Shown in pieces: positions 17,624 through 25,125 of a stretch of DNA of 64,000 bases. Under the pieces are notes generated by a model that searched no databases, was not told the DNA's origin, and worked only from the letters and a program-made list of their open reading frames with translations. The first letter of the stretch is position 1. Every line of letters begins with the position of its first letter. The translations under genes were made by a program, and so were the position numbers. The stretch comes from Pseudomonas brassicacearum (GTDB lineage Bacteria > Pseudomonadota > Gammaproteobacteria > Pseudomonadales > Pseudomonadaceae), in the NCBI RefSeq assembly GCF_003732265.1, contig NZ_MOBK01000007.1:186001-250000 (forward strand), read 5' to 3'.

Positions 17624-18589
17624 TTACTGCGCTTTAGCTACGGCTGCCGGTGGCGCCCAGATCACGTCTTTGATGCTCAACGGCTTAGGAATCAGCTTGA
17701 GCTGGTAGAAGCTGTCGGCGATTTTCTGTTGCGCCGCGACCACCTCAGGCGTGAGGAACAGCGCGCCATAGCCTTGGCGTTTCACCGAGGTCAGGGTGAT
17801 GTCTGCCGGCAGACCGAGCAGTGACGACACCTGTTGGGTCACGTCTTCAGGATTGGCCTTGGACCATTCACCGACCGCGCGCACTTCTTCGACGAGGGTC
17901 TTGATCACCTCAGGATTTTTCTGCGCGTAGGGTTTGGTCGCGAGATAGAACTGATGGTTGTCGACGATGCCCTGACCATCGCGCAGGGTGTGCGCTTGCA
18001 GTTGTTTTTCGGCGGCGGCCTGGTAAGGGTCCCAGATGACCCAGGCGTCGACGCTGCCACGCTCAAAGGCAGCGCGGGCATCGGCTGGAGGCAGGAACAC
18101 GGTCTGGATGTCGGTGTATTTGAGGCCGGCGTCTTCCAGCGCACGCACCAGCAGGTAGTGGACGTTGGAGCCTTTGTTGAGCACGATTTTCTTGCCCTTG
18201 AGGTCCTTCACCGATTTGATCGGCGAGTCCTTCGGCACCAGGATCGCTTCGCTGTGCGGTGCCGGTGGTTCGTAGGCGACGTAGAGCAGATCGGCGCCGG
18301 CAGCCTGGGCGAACACCGGCGGGGTTTCGCCGGTCACACCGAAGTCGATGGAGCCGACGTTCAGGCCTTCGAGCAGTTGCGGGCCGCCGGGGAACTCAGT
18401 CCATTGCACGTCCACGCCTTGGGCGGCGAGGCGTTTTTCCAGGGTGCCTTTGGCTTTAAGCAGCACCAGCGTGCCGTACTTTTGATAACCGATTCGCAAC
18501 GTCTCGGCTTGAGCTTGAGTAATGGCGCCGAGGGACACAGCCGCAACAAACAGAGCGACCAGACCACGACGCAAAATGACAGTGCGCAT
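17624..18589 (-). CDS. ssuA: Periplasmic sulfonate-binding protein SsuA
   Basis: The 321-residue product carries a signal peptide (MRTVILRRGLVALFVAAVSL, cleaved near TQAQA-ET) and then the NMT1/TauA-like fold starting LRIGYQKYGTLVLLK. The segment GVTGETPPVFAQAAGADLLY is characteristic of SsuA. ATG 18589 has AAAGGAG at 6-base spacing and is preferred over the upstream in-frame codon. It delivers sulfonates to SsuBC. Confidence 0.94.
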   Translation of the reverse strand: MRTVILRRGLVALFVAAVSLGAITQAQAETLRIGYQKYGTLVLLKAKGTLEKRLAAQGVDVQWTEFPGGPQLLEGLNVGSIDFGVTGETPPVFAQAAGADLLYVAYEPPAPHSEAILVPKDSPIKSVKDLKGKKIVLNKGSNVHYLLVRALEDAGLKYTDIQTVFLPPADARAAFERGSVDAWVIWDPYQAAAEKQLQAHTLRDGQGIVDNHQFYLATKPYAQKNPEVIKTLVEEVRAVGEWSKANPEDVTQQVSSLLGLPADITLTSVKRQGYGALFLTPEVVAAQQKIADSFYQLKLIPKPLSIKDVIWAPPAAVAKAQ

Positions 18590-18678
18590 AGCGCTCTCCT
18601 TTTTGCAGTTGGGTTTTGGCTGCACCTGCTTGGCCGTTGTCGGCTGAGTAAGGTGAGTGGATCAATTTCGGGTGAGGC

Positions 18679-19272
18679 TTAAATGCTCCAGCGAGCACTC
18701 AACAAACGTTCATTCAACAGGTTCGGATCAAGTGGCTTGGGCCGCCGTGTCATGGCGCTGAAAAACAGTTCCAGCGACTCGTTCAATCGTTGCTCCAGCT
18801 CCGGCGCCAATTGCGCCTGGGCGCTGCCTTCGCCGTAAGCGATCTGGCTGTCTACCGCAAAAATTCCGTGAAGCATTTCCTGGGCTTTCAGCGCAGAGAG
18901 CACTGGCTTGAGCGCGTAATCCACCGCCAGCATGTGGGCGATGCTGCCGCCGGTGGCCATCGGCAATACGACCTTGTGGGCCAGGGCGCGTTCGGGCAGC
19001 AGATCCAGCACGGTTTTCAGTGCGCCCGAGAACGACGCTTTGTAAACCGGCGTGGCGATCAGCAGGCCATCGGCATTTTCAATCTGTTGCAGCAGGTCGA
19101 TGACCTTGGGGCTGTCGAAGCGTGCGTGCAGCAAGTCTTCCGCCGGGAAATCCCGAATCTGGTAACTCACCACTTCCACCCCTTGCTCCTGCAACCAGCG
19201 CTGGGAGCGTTCCAGCAGCACCCCGGATCGGGAGCGTTGGCTGGGACTGCCACCGAGTGAGACGACCAGCAT
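18679..19272 (-). CDS. ssuE: NAD(P)H-dependent FMN reductase SsuE
   Basis: The 197-residue flavodoxin-like reductase supplies FMNH2 to SsuD. The FMN phosphate loop GGSPSQRSRSG near the N-terminus and the segment LLIATPVYKASFSGALKTVL are typical. It is the first gene of ssuEADCBF, with AAGGA before ATG 19272. The operon promoter should lie in the AT-rich gap upstream. Confidence 0.93.
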   Translation of the reverse strand: MLVVSLGGSPSQRSRSGVLLERSQRWLQEQGVEVVSYQIRDFPAEDLLHARFDSPKVIDLLQQIENADGLLIATPVYKASFSGALKTVLDLLPERALAHKVVLPMATGGSIAHMLAVDYALKPVLSALKAQEMLHGIFAVDSQIAYGEGSAQAQLAPELEQRLNESLELFFSAMTRRPKPLDPNLLNERLLSARWSI

Positions 19273-19423
19273 TCAGATGATTCCTTGAACGGTGTTGGCG
19301 ATTCGCGGTTTGCGATCTCGCTGAGATGGGAGTGACCTTAACAGGTGATTGTTATATCCATAAATCATATTTATTCATTTGGTTATGCCTTATGGAGATA
19401 TACAAATCAGTGATTTACGGGCA

Positions 19424-19450
19424 TAAAAAAAGGCCGTCGAAACGGCCTGA
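19424..19450 (-). terminator. Rho-independent terminator of lsfA
   Basis: On the minus strand AGGCCGTTTCGACGGCCT is followed by a run of Ts. It separates lsfA from the ssu promoter. Confidence 0.8.
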
Positions 19451-19496
19451 AATCCCCTGCTATTGGATCTGAATTCGGTAGCGCCTATCACACCGT

Positions 19497-19563
19497 CTTC
19501 GCGAGCAGGCTCGCTCCCACAGGTAAATCGCGATCCAAGGTGGGAGCGAGCCTGCTCGCGAAG
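19497..19563. repeat. REP pair (type A variant) downstream of lsfA
   Basis: CTTCGCGAGCAGGCTCGCTC and its inverted copy end at 19563 around a short loop. The centre reads GAGCAGGCTCGC rather than GAGCAAGCCCGC. Confidence 0.88.
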
Positions 19564-19588
19564 AGGATTCAAGCCGCGCAGAAAATGT

Positions 19589-20227
19589 TTAGCGATTCGG
19601 TTGCGGAGTGAGGCGCAGATACGGTTTCACTGCGCGATAGCCCTTGGGAAAACGTTGCTTGATTTCATCTTCATCCTTGAGCGACGGCACGATCACCACT
19701 TCGTCACCGTCCTGCCAGTTGGCCGGAGTGGCAACCTTGTAATTGTCGGTGAGTTGCAGCGAATCGATCACGCGCAGGATTTCGTGGAAGTTGCGGCCGG
19801 TACTCGCCGGGTAGGTGATGGTCAGCCGAATCTTTTTGTTCGGGTCGATCACGAACAGCGAGCGCACGGTCAGGGTGTCGTTGGCGTTGGGATGAATCAG
19901 GTCGTACAGGTCCGACACCTTGCGGTCGGCATCGGCGAGGATCGGGAAGTTGACGAGGGTGTTCTGGGTTTCGTTGATGTCCTCGATCCACCGGTGATGC
20001 GAGTCCACCGGGTCAACCGACAGGGCGATGGCCTTGACCCCGCGCTGGGCAAACTCGTCCTTGAGCCGGGCGGTGAAACCCAGTTCGGTGGTGCACACCG
20101 GGGTGAAGTCCGCCGGATGGGAAAACAGCACGCCCCAGCTATCGCCCAGCCATTCGTGGAAACGGAGGGTGCCGGCGCTGGAATCCTGTTCAAAGTCGGG
20201 GGCGATGTCGCCAAGTCTGAGGCTCAT
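19589..20227 (-). CDS. lsfA: 1-Cys peroxiredoxin LsfA
   Basis: The 212-residue Prx6-type peroxiredoxin reduces peroxides. The peroxidatic Cys lies in SHPADFTPVCTTELG (about residue 45), and the C-terminal extension DEVVIVPSLKDEDEIKQRFP is typical of the group. LsfA was first described in P. putida as a sulfate-starvation protein encoded beside ssu, which matches the position here. It probably protects against peroxide from reduced-flavin chemistry. CAGGAG precedes the start. It has its own promoter region and terminator. Confidence 0.93.
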   Translation of the reverse strand: MSLRLGDIAPDFEQDSSAGTLRFHEWLGDSWGVLFSHPADFTPVCTTELGFTARLKDEFAQRGVKAIALSVDPVDSHHRWIEDINETQNTLVNFPILADADRKVSDLYDLIHPNANDTLTVRSLFVIDPNKKIRLTITYPASTGRNFHEILRVIDSLQLTDNYKVATPANWQDGDEVVIVPSLKDEDEIKQRFPKGYRAVKPYLRLTPQPNR

Positions 20228-20428
20228 GGTGCTGCTCCTGGTGAGTGCTTGTTGAGTTCGACTTTGCCTGCATCCGCGAATAATTAAAAAGAATAAATAT
20301 TGATTTATTTAGATCATAAAGAAATATTAAATATCTGTTCATTGGACGCGAACAGGCAACGAGCCCAACATCACCCACAAGGTTCGAGAAGGCCTTGAGT
20401 GCTGCAAAAGAGGGGAATTTCAAGGCGG
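20228..20428 (-). promoter_or_regulatory. Likely lsfA promoter region, AT-rich
   Basis: About 60 bases (20278-20340) are strikingly AT-rich for this genome and carry several TAAATA/TATTTA words, as in the gaps before ssuE and tauA. Individual promoter boxes are not clear. Confidence 0.4.
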
Positions 20429-20458
20429 GTTTACGGGGGTGACCCCGCCTTGAAACGC

Positions 20459-20502
20459 AAAAGCCCCGCCGGGCGAGATGCCGGGCGGGGCTTTTTTTTT
20501 GT
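20459..20502 (-). terminator. Strong hairpin terminator downstream of the first oprD gene
   Basis: AAGCCCCGCCGGGC and GCCGGGCGGGGCTT form a 14-bp stem with A-runs on one side and T-runs on the other, so it may work for both directions. A second stem TCAAGGCGGG/CCCGCCTTGA lies next to it at 20429-20454. Confidence 0.85.
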
Positions 20503-20521
20503 CTCGGTTACTCGAGCGCTA

Positions 20522-21862
20522 TTACAACAGCGGGATCGAATAGCTGAGGATCAGGCGGTTTTCGTCCTGGGAGCGAGTGCCCGGCAGGTCGGTGCGCCAC
20601 ATCGCATTCTTCCAGGCAAGGCCAAGGTTTTTCAGCGGGCCGTCCTGTACGACGTAGGCAACGCTCAAGTCGCGTTCCCACTCGGAAGCACCGTTAGCCA
20701 ACTCTCTACCTGCACCGTTGACGGTGTCGATGTTGTCGCCGCGCAGGTAAACCATACCGGCGGTCAGACCTGGTACGCCCACCTTGGCGAAGTCGAACGA
20801 GTAGCGTGCTTGCCAGGTTTTCTCGCCGGCACGGCCGAACTTCTGGATTTGCGAATCGGTGATGGTGTAGTTCGACGAACCGTCACCCTGGTTCAGCCAA
20901 GGGAAGTCGCTGCTGCCGTTGCTGACCTGGTAACCGCCACCGAAGGTATGACCGGCAACCGAGTACAGGAACAAGCCGCTGTACAGGTTGTTGTCGACCT
21001 TGCCTTTACCGTTTGGCGCGTTGTAGTTGCCAGTGGTGTAGTACAGCGGGTCGTGACCGTTGGCACCATCGTCAGAGCTGTTGAAGTAACGGAAATCCGA
21101 CTTCAACACGCCCGGGCCGATTGCCCAGTTGTGAACCAGACCCAGGAAGTGTTGCTTGTAGAACTCTTCCAGGTTGCCGTAGTAGTACTGGGCCGTCAGG
21201 TCCTTGGTGATTTTGTAGTCACCACCGGCGTAGATGAACTTGTTGCTGTCGCGGAATTTGGTCCCACGGGAGTTCGCGCCCGAAATGGACATCTGCTCGT
21301 TGTTGCTGGAGTTACGGCCTTTAACGGCTTCGATCTGACCGCCGACCAGCGACAGGTCCTTGATCTCGGCGGAAGTGATCTGGCCACCCTGCCAGGTTTG
21401 CGGCAGCAGACGACCATCGTTGGTCACGATCACCGGGTTTTTCGGCTGCAGAGTGCCCAGTTTCAGTTCAGTCTGGGAAACCTTGGCCTTGGCGGTCAGG
21501 CCCAGGCTGGAGAAGTCATCAACCGCTTCGCCGTTGGACTTGCTCGGGAACACAGTGCCGCCGTAAGAAGTAGCCGTCGCGCCGTTGGTGCCGCCGCCCG
21601 AATCCAGCTTGACGCCCAACAGGCCGATCGCATCGATACCGAAGCCGACGGTGCCTTGGGTGTAGCCGGAGATGAAACGCAGATCGAAGCCTTGACCCCA
21701 CTCTTCGTTTTTGTTCGGACCGGTACCGTCACGGTTATCGGTGTTGATGTAGAAGTTACGTAGCCCCAGGGTGGCCTTGCTGTCTTCGATGAAACCGGCG
21801 GCGCCTGCTTGCTGCGCCAAAACCCCAACGGCCACAGCGATGGCCAAGGTGGACTTGTTCAT
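20522..21862 (-). CDS. OprD-family outer-membrane porin (copy 1)
   Basis: The 446-residue product has a signal peptide (MNKSTLAIAVAVGVLAQQ, cleaved near GAA-GF) and an OprD 18-strand barrel. Recognisable parts are GFIEDSKATLGLRNFY at the mature N-terminus, SGYTQGTVGFGIDAIGLLGVKLDSG, GRLLPQTWQGGQITS and the C-terminal strand ending ILSYSIPLL. Such porins pass small carboxylates or basic amino acids; the substrate cannot be read here. GAGGAG supports ATG 21862 over the upstream codon. The next gene, 406 bases upstream, is a paralogue with nearly the same signal peptide. Confidence 0.9.
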   Translation of the reverse strand: MNKSTLAIAVAVGVLAQQAGAAGFIEDSKATLGLRNFYINTDNRDGTGPNKNEEWGQGFDLRFISGYTQGTVGFGIDAIGLLGVKLDSGGGTNGATATSYGGTVFPSKSNGEAVDDFSSLGLTAKAKVSQTELKLGTLQPKNPVIVTNDGRLLPQTWQGGQITSAEIKDLSLVGGQIEAVKGRNSSNNEQMSISGANSRGTKFRDSNKFIYAGGDYKITKDLTAQYYYGNLEEFYKQHFLGLVHNWAIGPGVLKSDFRYFNSSDDGANGHDPLYYTTGNYNAPNGKGKVDNNLYSGLFLYSVAGHTFGGGYQVSNGSSDFPWLNQGDGSSNYTITDSQIQKFGRAGEKTWQARYSFDFAKVGVPGLTAGMVYLRGDNIDTVNGAGRELANGASEWERDLSVAYVVQDGPLKNLGLAWKNAMWRTDLPGTRSQDENRLILSYSIPLL

Positions 21863-21985
21863 TGTTTCGCTCCTCATTACTAATGCTTATGGTCCTGGTC
21901 CTGGGTCTGATGCCCTGGATCCTAAGACACGCAATTTTTGCCGACCCTTCTAGGCCGGTCGTTTTGGCCGTGCAGGATACAGCTA

Positions 21986-22031
21986 CATAAAGCTAAAAAG
22001 AATTTCGTGTTTCTTTTTAATGCCGTTTAGG
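21986..22031 (-). promoter_or_regulatory. Element shared by the two oprD upstream regions (copy 1)
   Basis: On the minus strand it reads CCTAAACGGCATTAAAAAG, a variable middle, then TTCTTTTTAGCTTTATG. The 47-base counterpart at 23797-23843 agrees at CCTAAA, GG, AT, A-runs, TTCTTTT, AG and TTTATG. It starts 124 bases before the ATG and probably contains the promoter or an activator site. Confidence 0.6.
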
Positions 22032-22066
22032 TATATGCCTGCACAGCACAGATCCGAGGTATCGGC

Positions 22067-22117
22067 ATGAAAGCCAATTCCTTGACCTGTTCTACTGACG
22101 GGGGTTGTTTCAACTAA
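22067..22117 (+). CDS. Possible 16-residue cysteine-containing peptide
   Basis: An ATG seven bases after GAGG opens a 16-codon frame (MKANSLTCSTDGGCFN, then TAA) on the strand opposite the porins. Spacing of the ribosome site is good and the peptide has two Cys codons. There is no same-strand gene within 1.8 kb, so a leader-peptide role would need a transcript running that far or an independent role. It may be chance. Confidence 0.25.
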   Translation: MKANSLTCSTDGGCFN

Positions 22118-22224
22118 CGCCGGTTTCGTGGTGAGGACCGGGCGGGCCTACTTTAGGTGTTTGCGAAAAAAACCAAAAAGAATAAAAAATACGCACGTCT
22201 GCTGTTATTGGAATATGAACAGGC

Positions 22225-22252
22225 AAAAAAAAGCCTCGCCAATTGGCGAGGC
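22225..22252 (-). terminator. Terminator of the second oprD gene
   Basis: GCCTCGCCAATTGGCGAGGC is a perfect 10-bp-arm palindrome followed on the minus strand by eight Ts, 17 bases after the stop. Confidence 0.9.
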
Positions 22253-22268
22253 GTTTTCTGACGACTTA

Positions 22269-23624
22269 TTACATGAAGCTGTAGGTGTAGTTGAAGATCA
22301 GACGAGTCTGGTCTTGATCAAGGGTGCTGGTGTTGCCACGGTAAGTACCGTGACGCAGCGTTGTACCAAACCCTTTAAGTGCACCCGTTTGAATCACATA
22401 GTCCACGCGCGCGTCGGTCTCGTGCTCGCTCAGGTCTTTACCCGTGCCGTTGGTAGCCTTGATGTCCTGACCATTGAGGTAAGCGATCGAAGCTTTCAAA
22501 CCTGGCACGCCCAGCGCGGCGAAGTCATAGGAGTACTGACCGAACGTGGTGTTTTCACCAGCACGGATAAAGCTGCCAACCGTGGCATCGGTAAACGAGT
22601 AGAAGCTGGCGCCGCCGGCACCTTCCTGATTACCGTTGCCATCGACAAGGTTGCCTTGGTTCAGGAACACGAAGCCACCGTCATCGCTGACGCGCTGGTG
22701 ACCCAGCAGGAATGCGTTGCCACCCAGGGTGTAGGTGAACATACCGCTCCAGGTCGTGTTGTCGACCTCGCCCGGGGTCTTGGCGTAACCGTTGTTGTTG
22801 TTGAAGCGGTAACCGGCGTCGCCGTTCTTGCCAACCGAGCCGCTGTCAAAGTAGCGGAAATCCGACTTGAACGACTGCTTGGGATCGATCGTCCAGACGT
22901 GCACCAACCCCAGGAAGTCCTGTTTGTAGTAGTCCTTCAGTTCCGCGTGGTAGTACTGCAAGGTCAGGTCTTTGGTGACTTTCCAGTCAGCACCGCCGTA
23001 ACGGAACTGGTTGCTGTCCTGAGTACCGCCTGCCACTGCCATGCCGGTGCTGTTGGAGGAGGCGCGACCCGCCGCGTGTTCCAACTGACCCAGGTTGATG
23101 GTGACGTTGTCGATTTCCTTCGAGGAGATGGTGCCCCCTTCAAAGGTTTGTGGCAGCAAACGGCTGTCGTTCGCGATCAGGATCGGCAGGTTAGGAGCCA
23201 GGGCGCCACCGTAGTGGGCTTCGGTCTTCGAGAAGCGCGCCTTGACGTTGCCATTTATACGGCTCCACTCATCGGCCGCATGATCGCCATCGCTAGGGAA
23301 GAACGAGTTAGCGTTACCCGTCGGGTGATGCCCTTTGCCACCGTCCAGGTGGATGCCAACGAGTGCCTGGGCATCGATACCGAAGCCGACAGTACCTTGG
23401 GTAAAACCGGACAGGTAATCGAACTTGAGACCTTCAGCGGTTTCTCGCTGACGGTTACCAGCAGCCTTGTTAGCAGGAGCGTTCAGACTTGAACGTATAT
23501 CGGCGTCGTAATACATGGTGCGGGAACTGACGGAAGCCTTGCTGTCTTCCAGGAAACCGGCGGCGCCTGCCTGCTGCGCCAAAACCCCTACGGCCACGGC
23601 CAAAGCCAAGTTTGACTTGTTCAT
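22269..23624 (-). CDS. OprD-family outer-membrane porin (copy 2)
   Basis: The 451-residue porin begins MNKSNLALAVAVGVLAQQ and has the same signal cleavage (GAA-GF) as copy 1. OprD features include FLEDSKASVSSRTMYYD, SGFTQGTVGFGIDAQALVG, SRLLPQTFEGGTISS and a C-terminal strand LIFNYTYSFM. Loops differ strongly from copy 1, which suggests different substrates. GAGGAG precedes ATG 23624. The gene is tandem to copy 1 with a terminator between, so each has its own transcript. Confidence 0.9.
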   Translation of the reverse strand: MNKSNLALAVAVGVLAQQAGAAGFLEDSKASVSSRTMYYDADIRSSLNAPANKAAGNRQRETAEGLKFDYLSGFTQGTVGFGIDAQALVGIHLDGGKGHHPTGNANSFFPSDGDHAADEWSRINGNVKARFSKTEAHYGGALAPNLPILIANDSRLLPQTFEGGTISSKEIDNVTINLGQLEHAAGRASSNSTGMAVAGGTQDSNQFRYGGADWKVTKDLTLQYYHAELKDYYKQDFLGLVHVWTIDPKQSFKSDFRYFDSGSVGKNGDAGYRFNNNNGYAKTPGEVDNTTWSGMFTYTLGGNAFLLGHQRVSDDGGFVFLNQGNLVDGNGNQEGAGGASFYSFTDATVGSFIRAGENTTFGQYSYDFAALGVPGLKASIAYLNGQDIKATNGTGKDLSEHETDARVDYVIQTGALKGFGTTLRHGTYRGNTSTLDQDQTRLIFNYTYSFM

Positions 23625-23986
23625 TGTTAAGCTCCTCTCGATTCTAATTCTTGTGTTCCTGGCCCCAAGTCGATGCTCGGAATCCTAAGATGCGCGATTA
23701 GCGCCAGAGCGTGACCCACAAGTCAATCGTAACTATGTGTGTCTACGACCATGGTCTAATCCCCCGTTTTTTGGTCCATGCTGGTCATGAGTTCGTCATA
23801 AACCTGAAAAGAACTAGCTCTCTCTTTTCTCATACCCTTTAGGAATTACGCTCTTCGCCGTTTCCTGCCCCCAGAATAGAGCCCCCAGCTCATAAGCTAA
23901 TTCCTAAATAGTATTTATTAGCTGTTTTTTAGATCGTTTAGCGTTTGAAGCAATTCGGAAACAAAACCTTACCGAAAGGCCATGTC
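23625..23986. promoter_or_regulatory. Divergent region between oprD copy 2 and tauA
   Basis: The 362 bases hold the 47-base oprD element at 23797-23843 and, nearer to tauA, an AT-rich inverted GCTAAT...ATTAGC (about 23895-23926) enclosing CCTAAATAGTATTT. This inner part resembles the AT-rich gaps before ssuE and lsfA. No gene is seen. Confidence 0.5.
23797..23843 (-). promoter_or_regulatory. Element shared by the two oprD upstream regions (copy 2)
   Basis: On the minus strand it reads CCTAAAGGGTATGAGAAAAG, a variable middle, then TTCTTTTCAGGTTTATG, aligning with 21986-22031 with one length change. It lies 173 bases before the ATG. Confidence 0.6.
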
Positions 23987-24976
23987 ATGACGACCAAACG
24001 CGCACTATCCAGTCCAATTGTTACAGTTTGTGTATCGCTGTTATTTTCTCTCTCGGCTCAGGCGGCCAACTTGACCGTGGGTTATCAAACCGGCATTGAC
24101 CCCAGCAAAGTCCCCCAGGCGGACGGTCTGTACGAAAAAACCATCGGCGAAAAAATTGACTGGCGTCGCTTCAACAGCGGCCCGGAGGTGGTGACCGCCA
24201 TCGCCTCGGGTGACGTGCAGATTGGCAACCTCGGCTCCAGTCCTTTGGCTGCGGCCGCTTCGCGCAATCTGCCGATTGTTGCGTTCATCGTGTCGGCCCA
24301 GATCAATGCGGCGGAAGCCCTGGTGGTGCGCAACGGCAGCGGCATCGATAAACCGGAAGATCTAATCGGCAAGACCATCGCCACCCCGTTCGTTTCAACC
24401 TCTCACTACAGCTTGCTCGGCGCACTCAAGCACTGGGGCCTGGACGCCTCGAAAGTCAAAGTGGTGAATCTGCAACCGGCGGAAATTGCTGCGGCATGGA
24501 AGCGTGGGGACATTGATGGCGCGTTTGTCTGGTCGCCGGCGTTGGGGGAAATTCGCAAGACCGGCAAGACGTTGACCGATGCGGCGCAGGTGGGTCAGTG
24601 GGGAGCGCCGACCTTCGAGGTCTGGGTCGCGCGTAAGGATTACGCGGAGAAACACCCTGAGGTGGTGGCCAAATTTGCCAAGGTCACGCTCGACTCGTTC
24701 GCCGACTACGCCGCGCATAAGGACAGCTGGACCGCCGACTCGGTGCCGGTCCAGAAAATCGCCAAACTGACCGGTGCGAATGCTGCCGATGTACCGGAGT
24801 TGTTGGCCGGTTCCGCGTTCCCGGATGCCAAGGCCCAGCAGACCACCGCGCTACTGGAAGGCGGCACGGCGAAGGCGATTGGCGAGACGGCGAAGTTCTT
24901 GAAGGAACAGGGGAAGGTCGAGACGGTGCTGCCGGATTATTCGGCGTATGTCAGTGCGAAGTTTGTGGCGGAATAA
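23987..24976 (+). CDS. tauA: Taurine-binding periplasmic protein TauA, orphan
   Basis: The 329-residue product has a signal peptide (MTTKRALSSPIVTVCVSLLF, cleaved near AQA-AN) and follows E. coli TauA closely, for example VTVGYQ-like start LTVGYQTGIDPSKV, ASGDVQIGNLGSSPLAAAAS, TPFVSTSHYSLLGALKHWG and VVNLQPAEIAAAWKRGDIDG. It should bind taurine or a similar sulfonate for ABC import. AAAGG precedes ATG 23987. The usual tauBCD genes do not follow: a type B REP pair and the convergent argA come next. Either it serves a transporter encoded elsewhere or it is a stranded copy. Confidence 0.9.
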   Translation: MTTKRALSSPIVTVCVSLLFSLSAQAANLTVGYQTGIDPSKVPQADGLYEKTIGEKIDWRRFNSGPEVVTAIASGDVQIGNLGSSPLAAAASRNLPIVAFIVSAQINAAEALVVRNGSGIDKPEDLIGKTIATPFVSTSHYSLLGALKHWGLDASKVKVVNLQPAEIAAAWKRGDIDGAFVWSPALGEIRKTGKTLTDAAQVGQWGAPTFEVWVARKDYAEKHPEVVAKFAKVTLDSFADYAAHKDSWTADSVPVQKIAKLTGANAADVPELLAGSAFPDAKAQQTTALLEGGTAKAIGETAKFLKEQGKVETVLPDYSAYVSAKFVAE

Positions 24977-24985
24977 CGGCTGAAC

Positions 24986-25114
24986 CCTGTGGCGAGGGGG
25001 CTTGCCCCCGTTGGGTGGCGGAGCCGCCCCAGAATTGCAGCGGCAACACAAATTTCACGACTGCTGCGCAGCCGAACGGGGCAATGCGGCGTTCCGACAA
25101 GCCCCCTCGCCACA
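24986..25114. repeat. REP pair (type B) between tauA and argA
   Basis: CCTGTGGCGAGGGGGCTTGC at 24986 and the inverted AAGCCCCCTCGCCACA ending 25114 flank about 85 bases that contain CGAACGGGGCAATGCGGCGTTCCG. It separates convergent genes. Confidence 0.85.
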
Positions 25115-25125
25115 AAAGCCTGTCT

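Larger units (their letters stand above)
19273..19588. promoter_or_regulatory. ssu operon leader and promoter region
   Basis: This 316-base gap between lsfA and ssuE holds, in the direction of minus-strand transcription, a REP pair, the lsfA terminator, and an AT-rich segment (about 19340-19410, containing ATAAATATGATTTATGG on the minus strand) that is the likely ssu promoter and activator site. CysB-type control of ssu is known in Pseudomonas; the exact site is inferred. Confidence 0.5.
21863..22268. other. Gap between the two oprD genes: shared promoter element and a 16-codon frame
   Basis: The 406 bases hold the upstream region of porin copy 1, including a 46-base element also found before copy 2, a possible 16-residue peptide frame on the plus strand, and the terminator of copy 2. 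Nothing else stands out. Confidence 0.6.
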
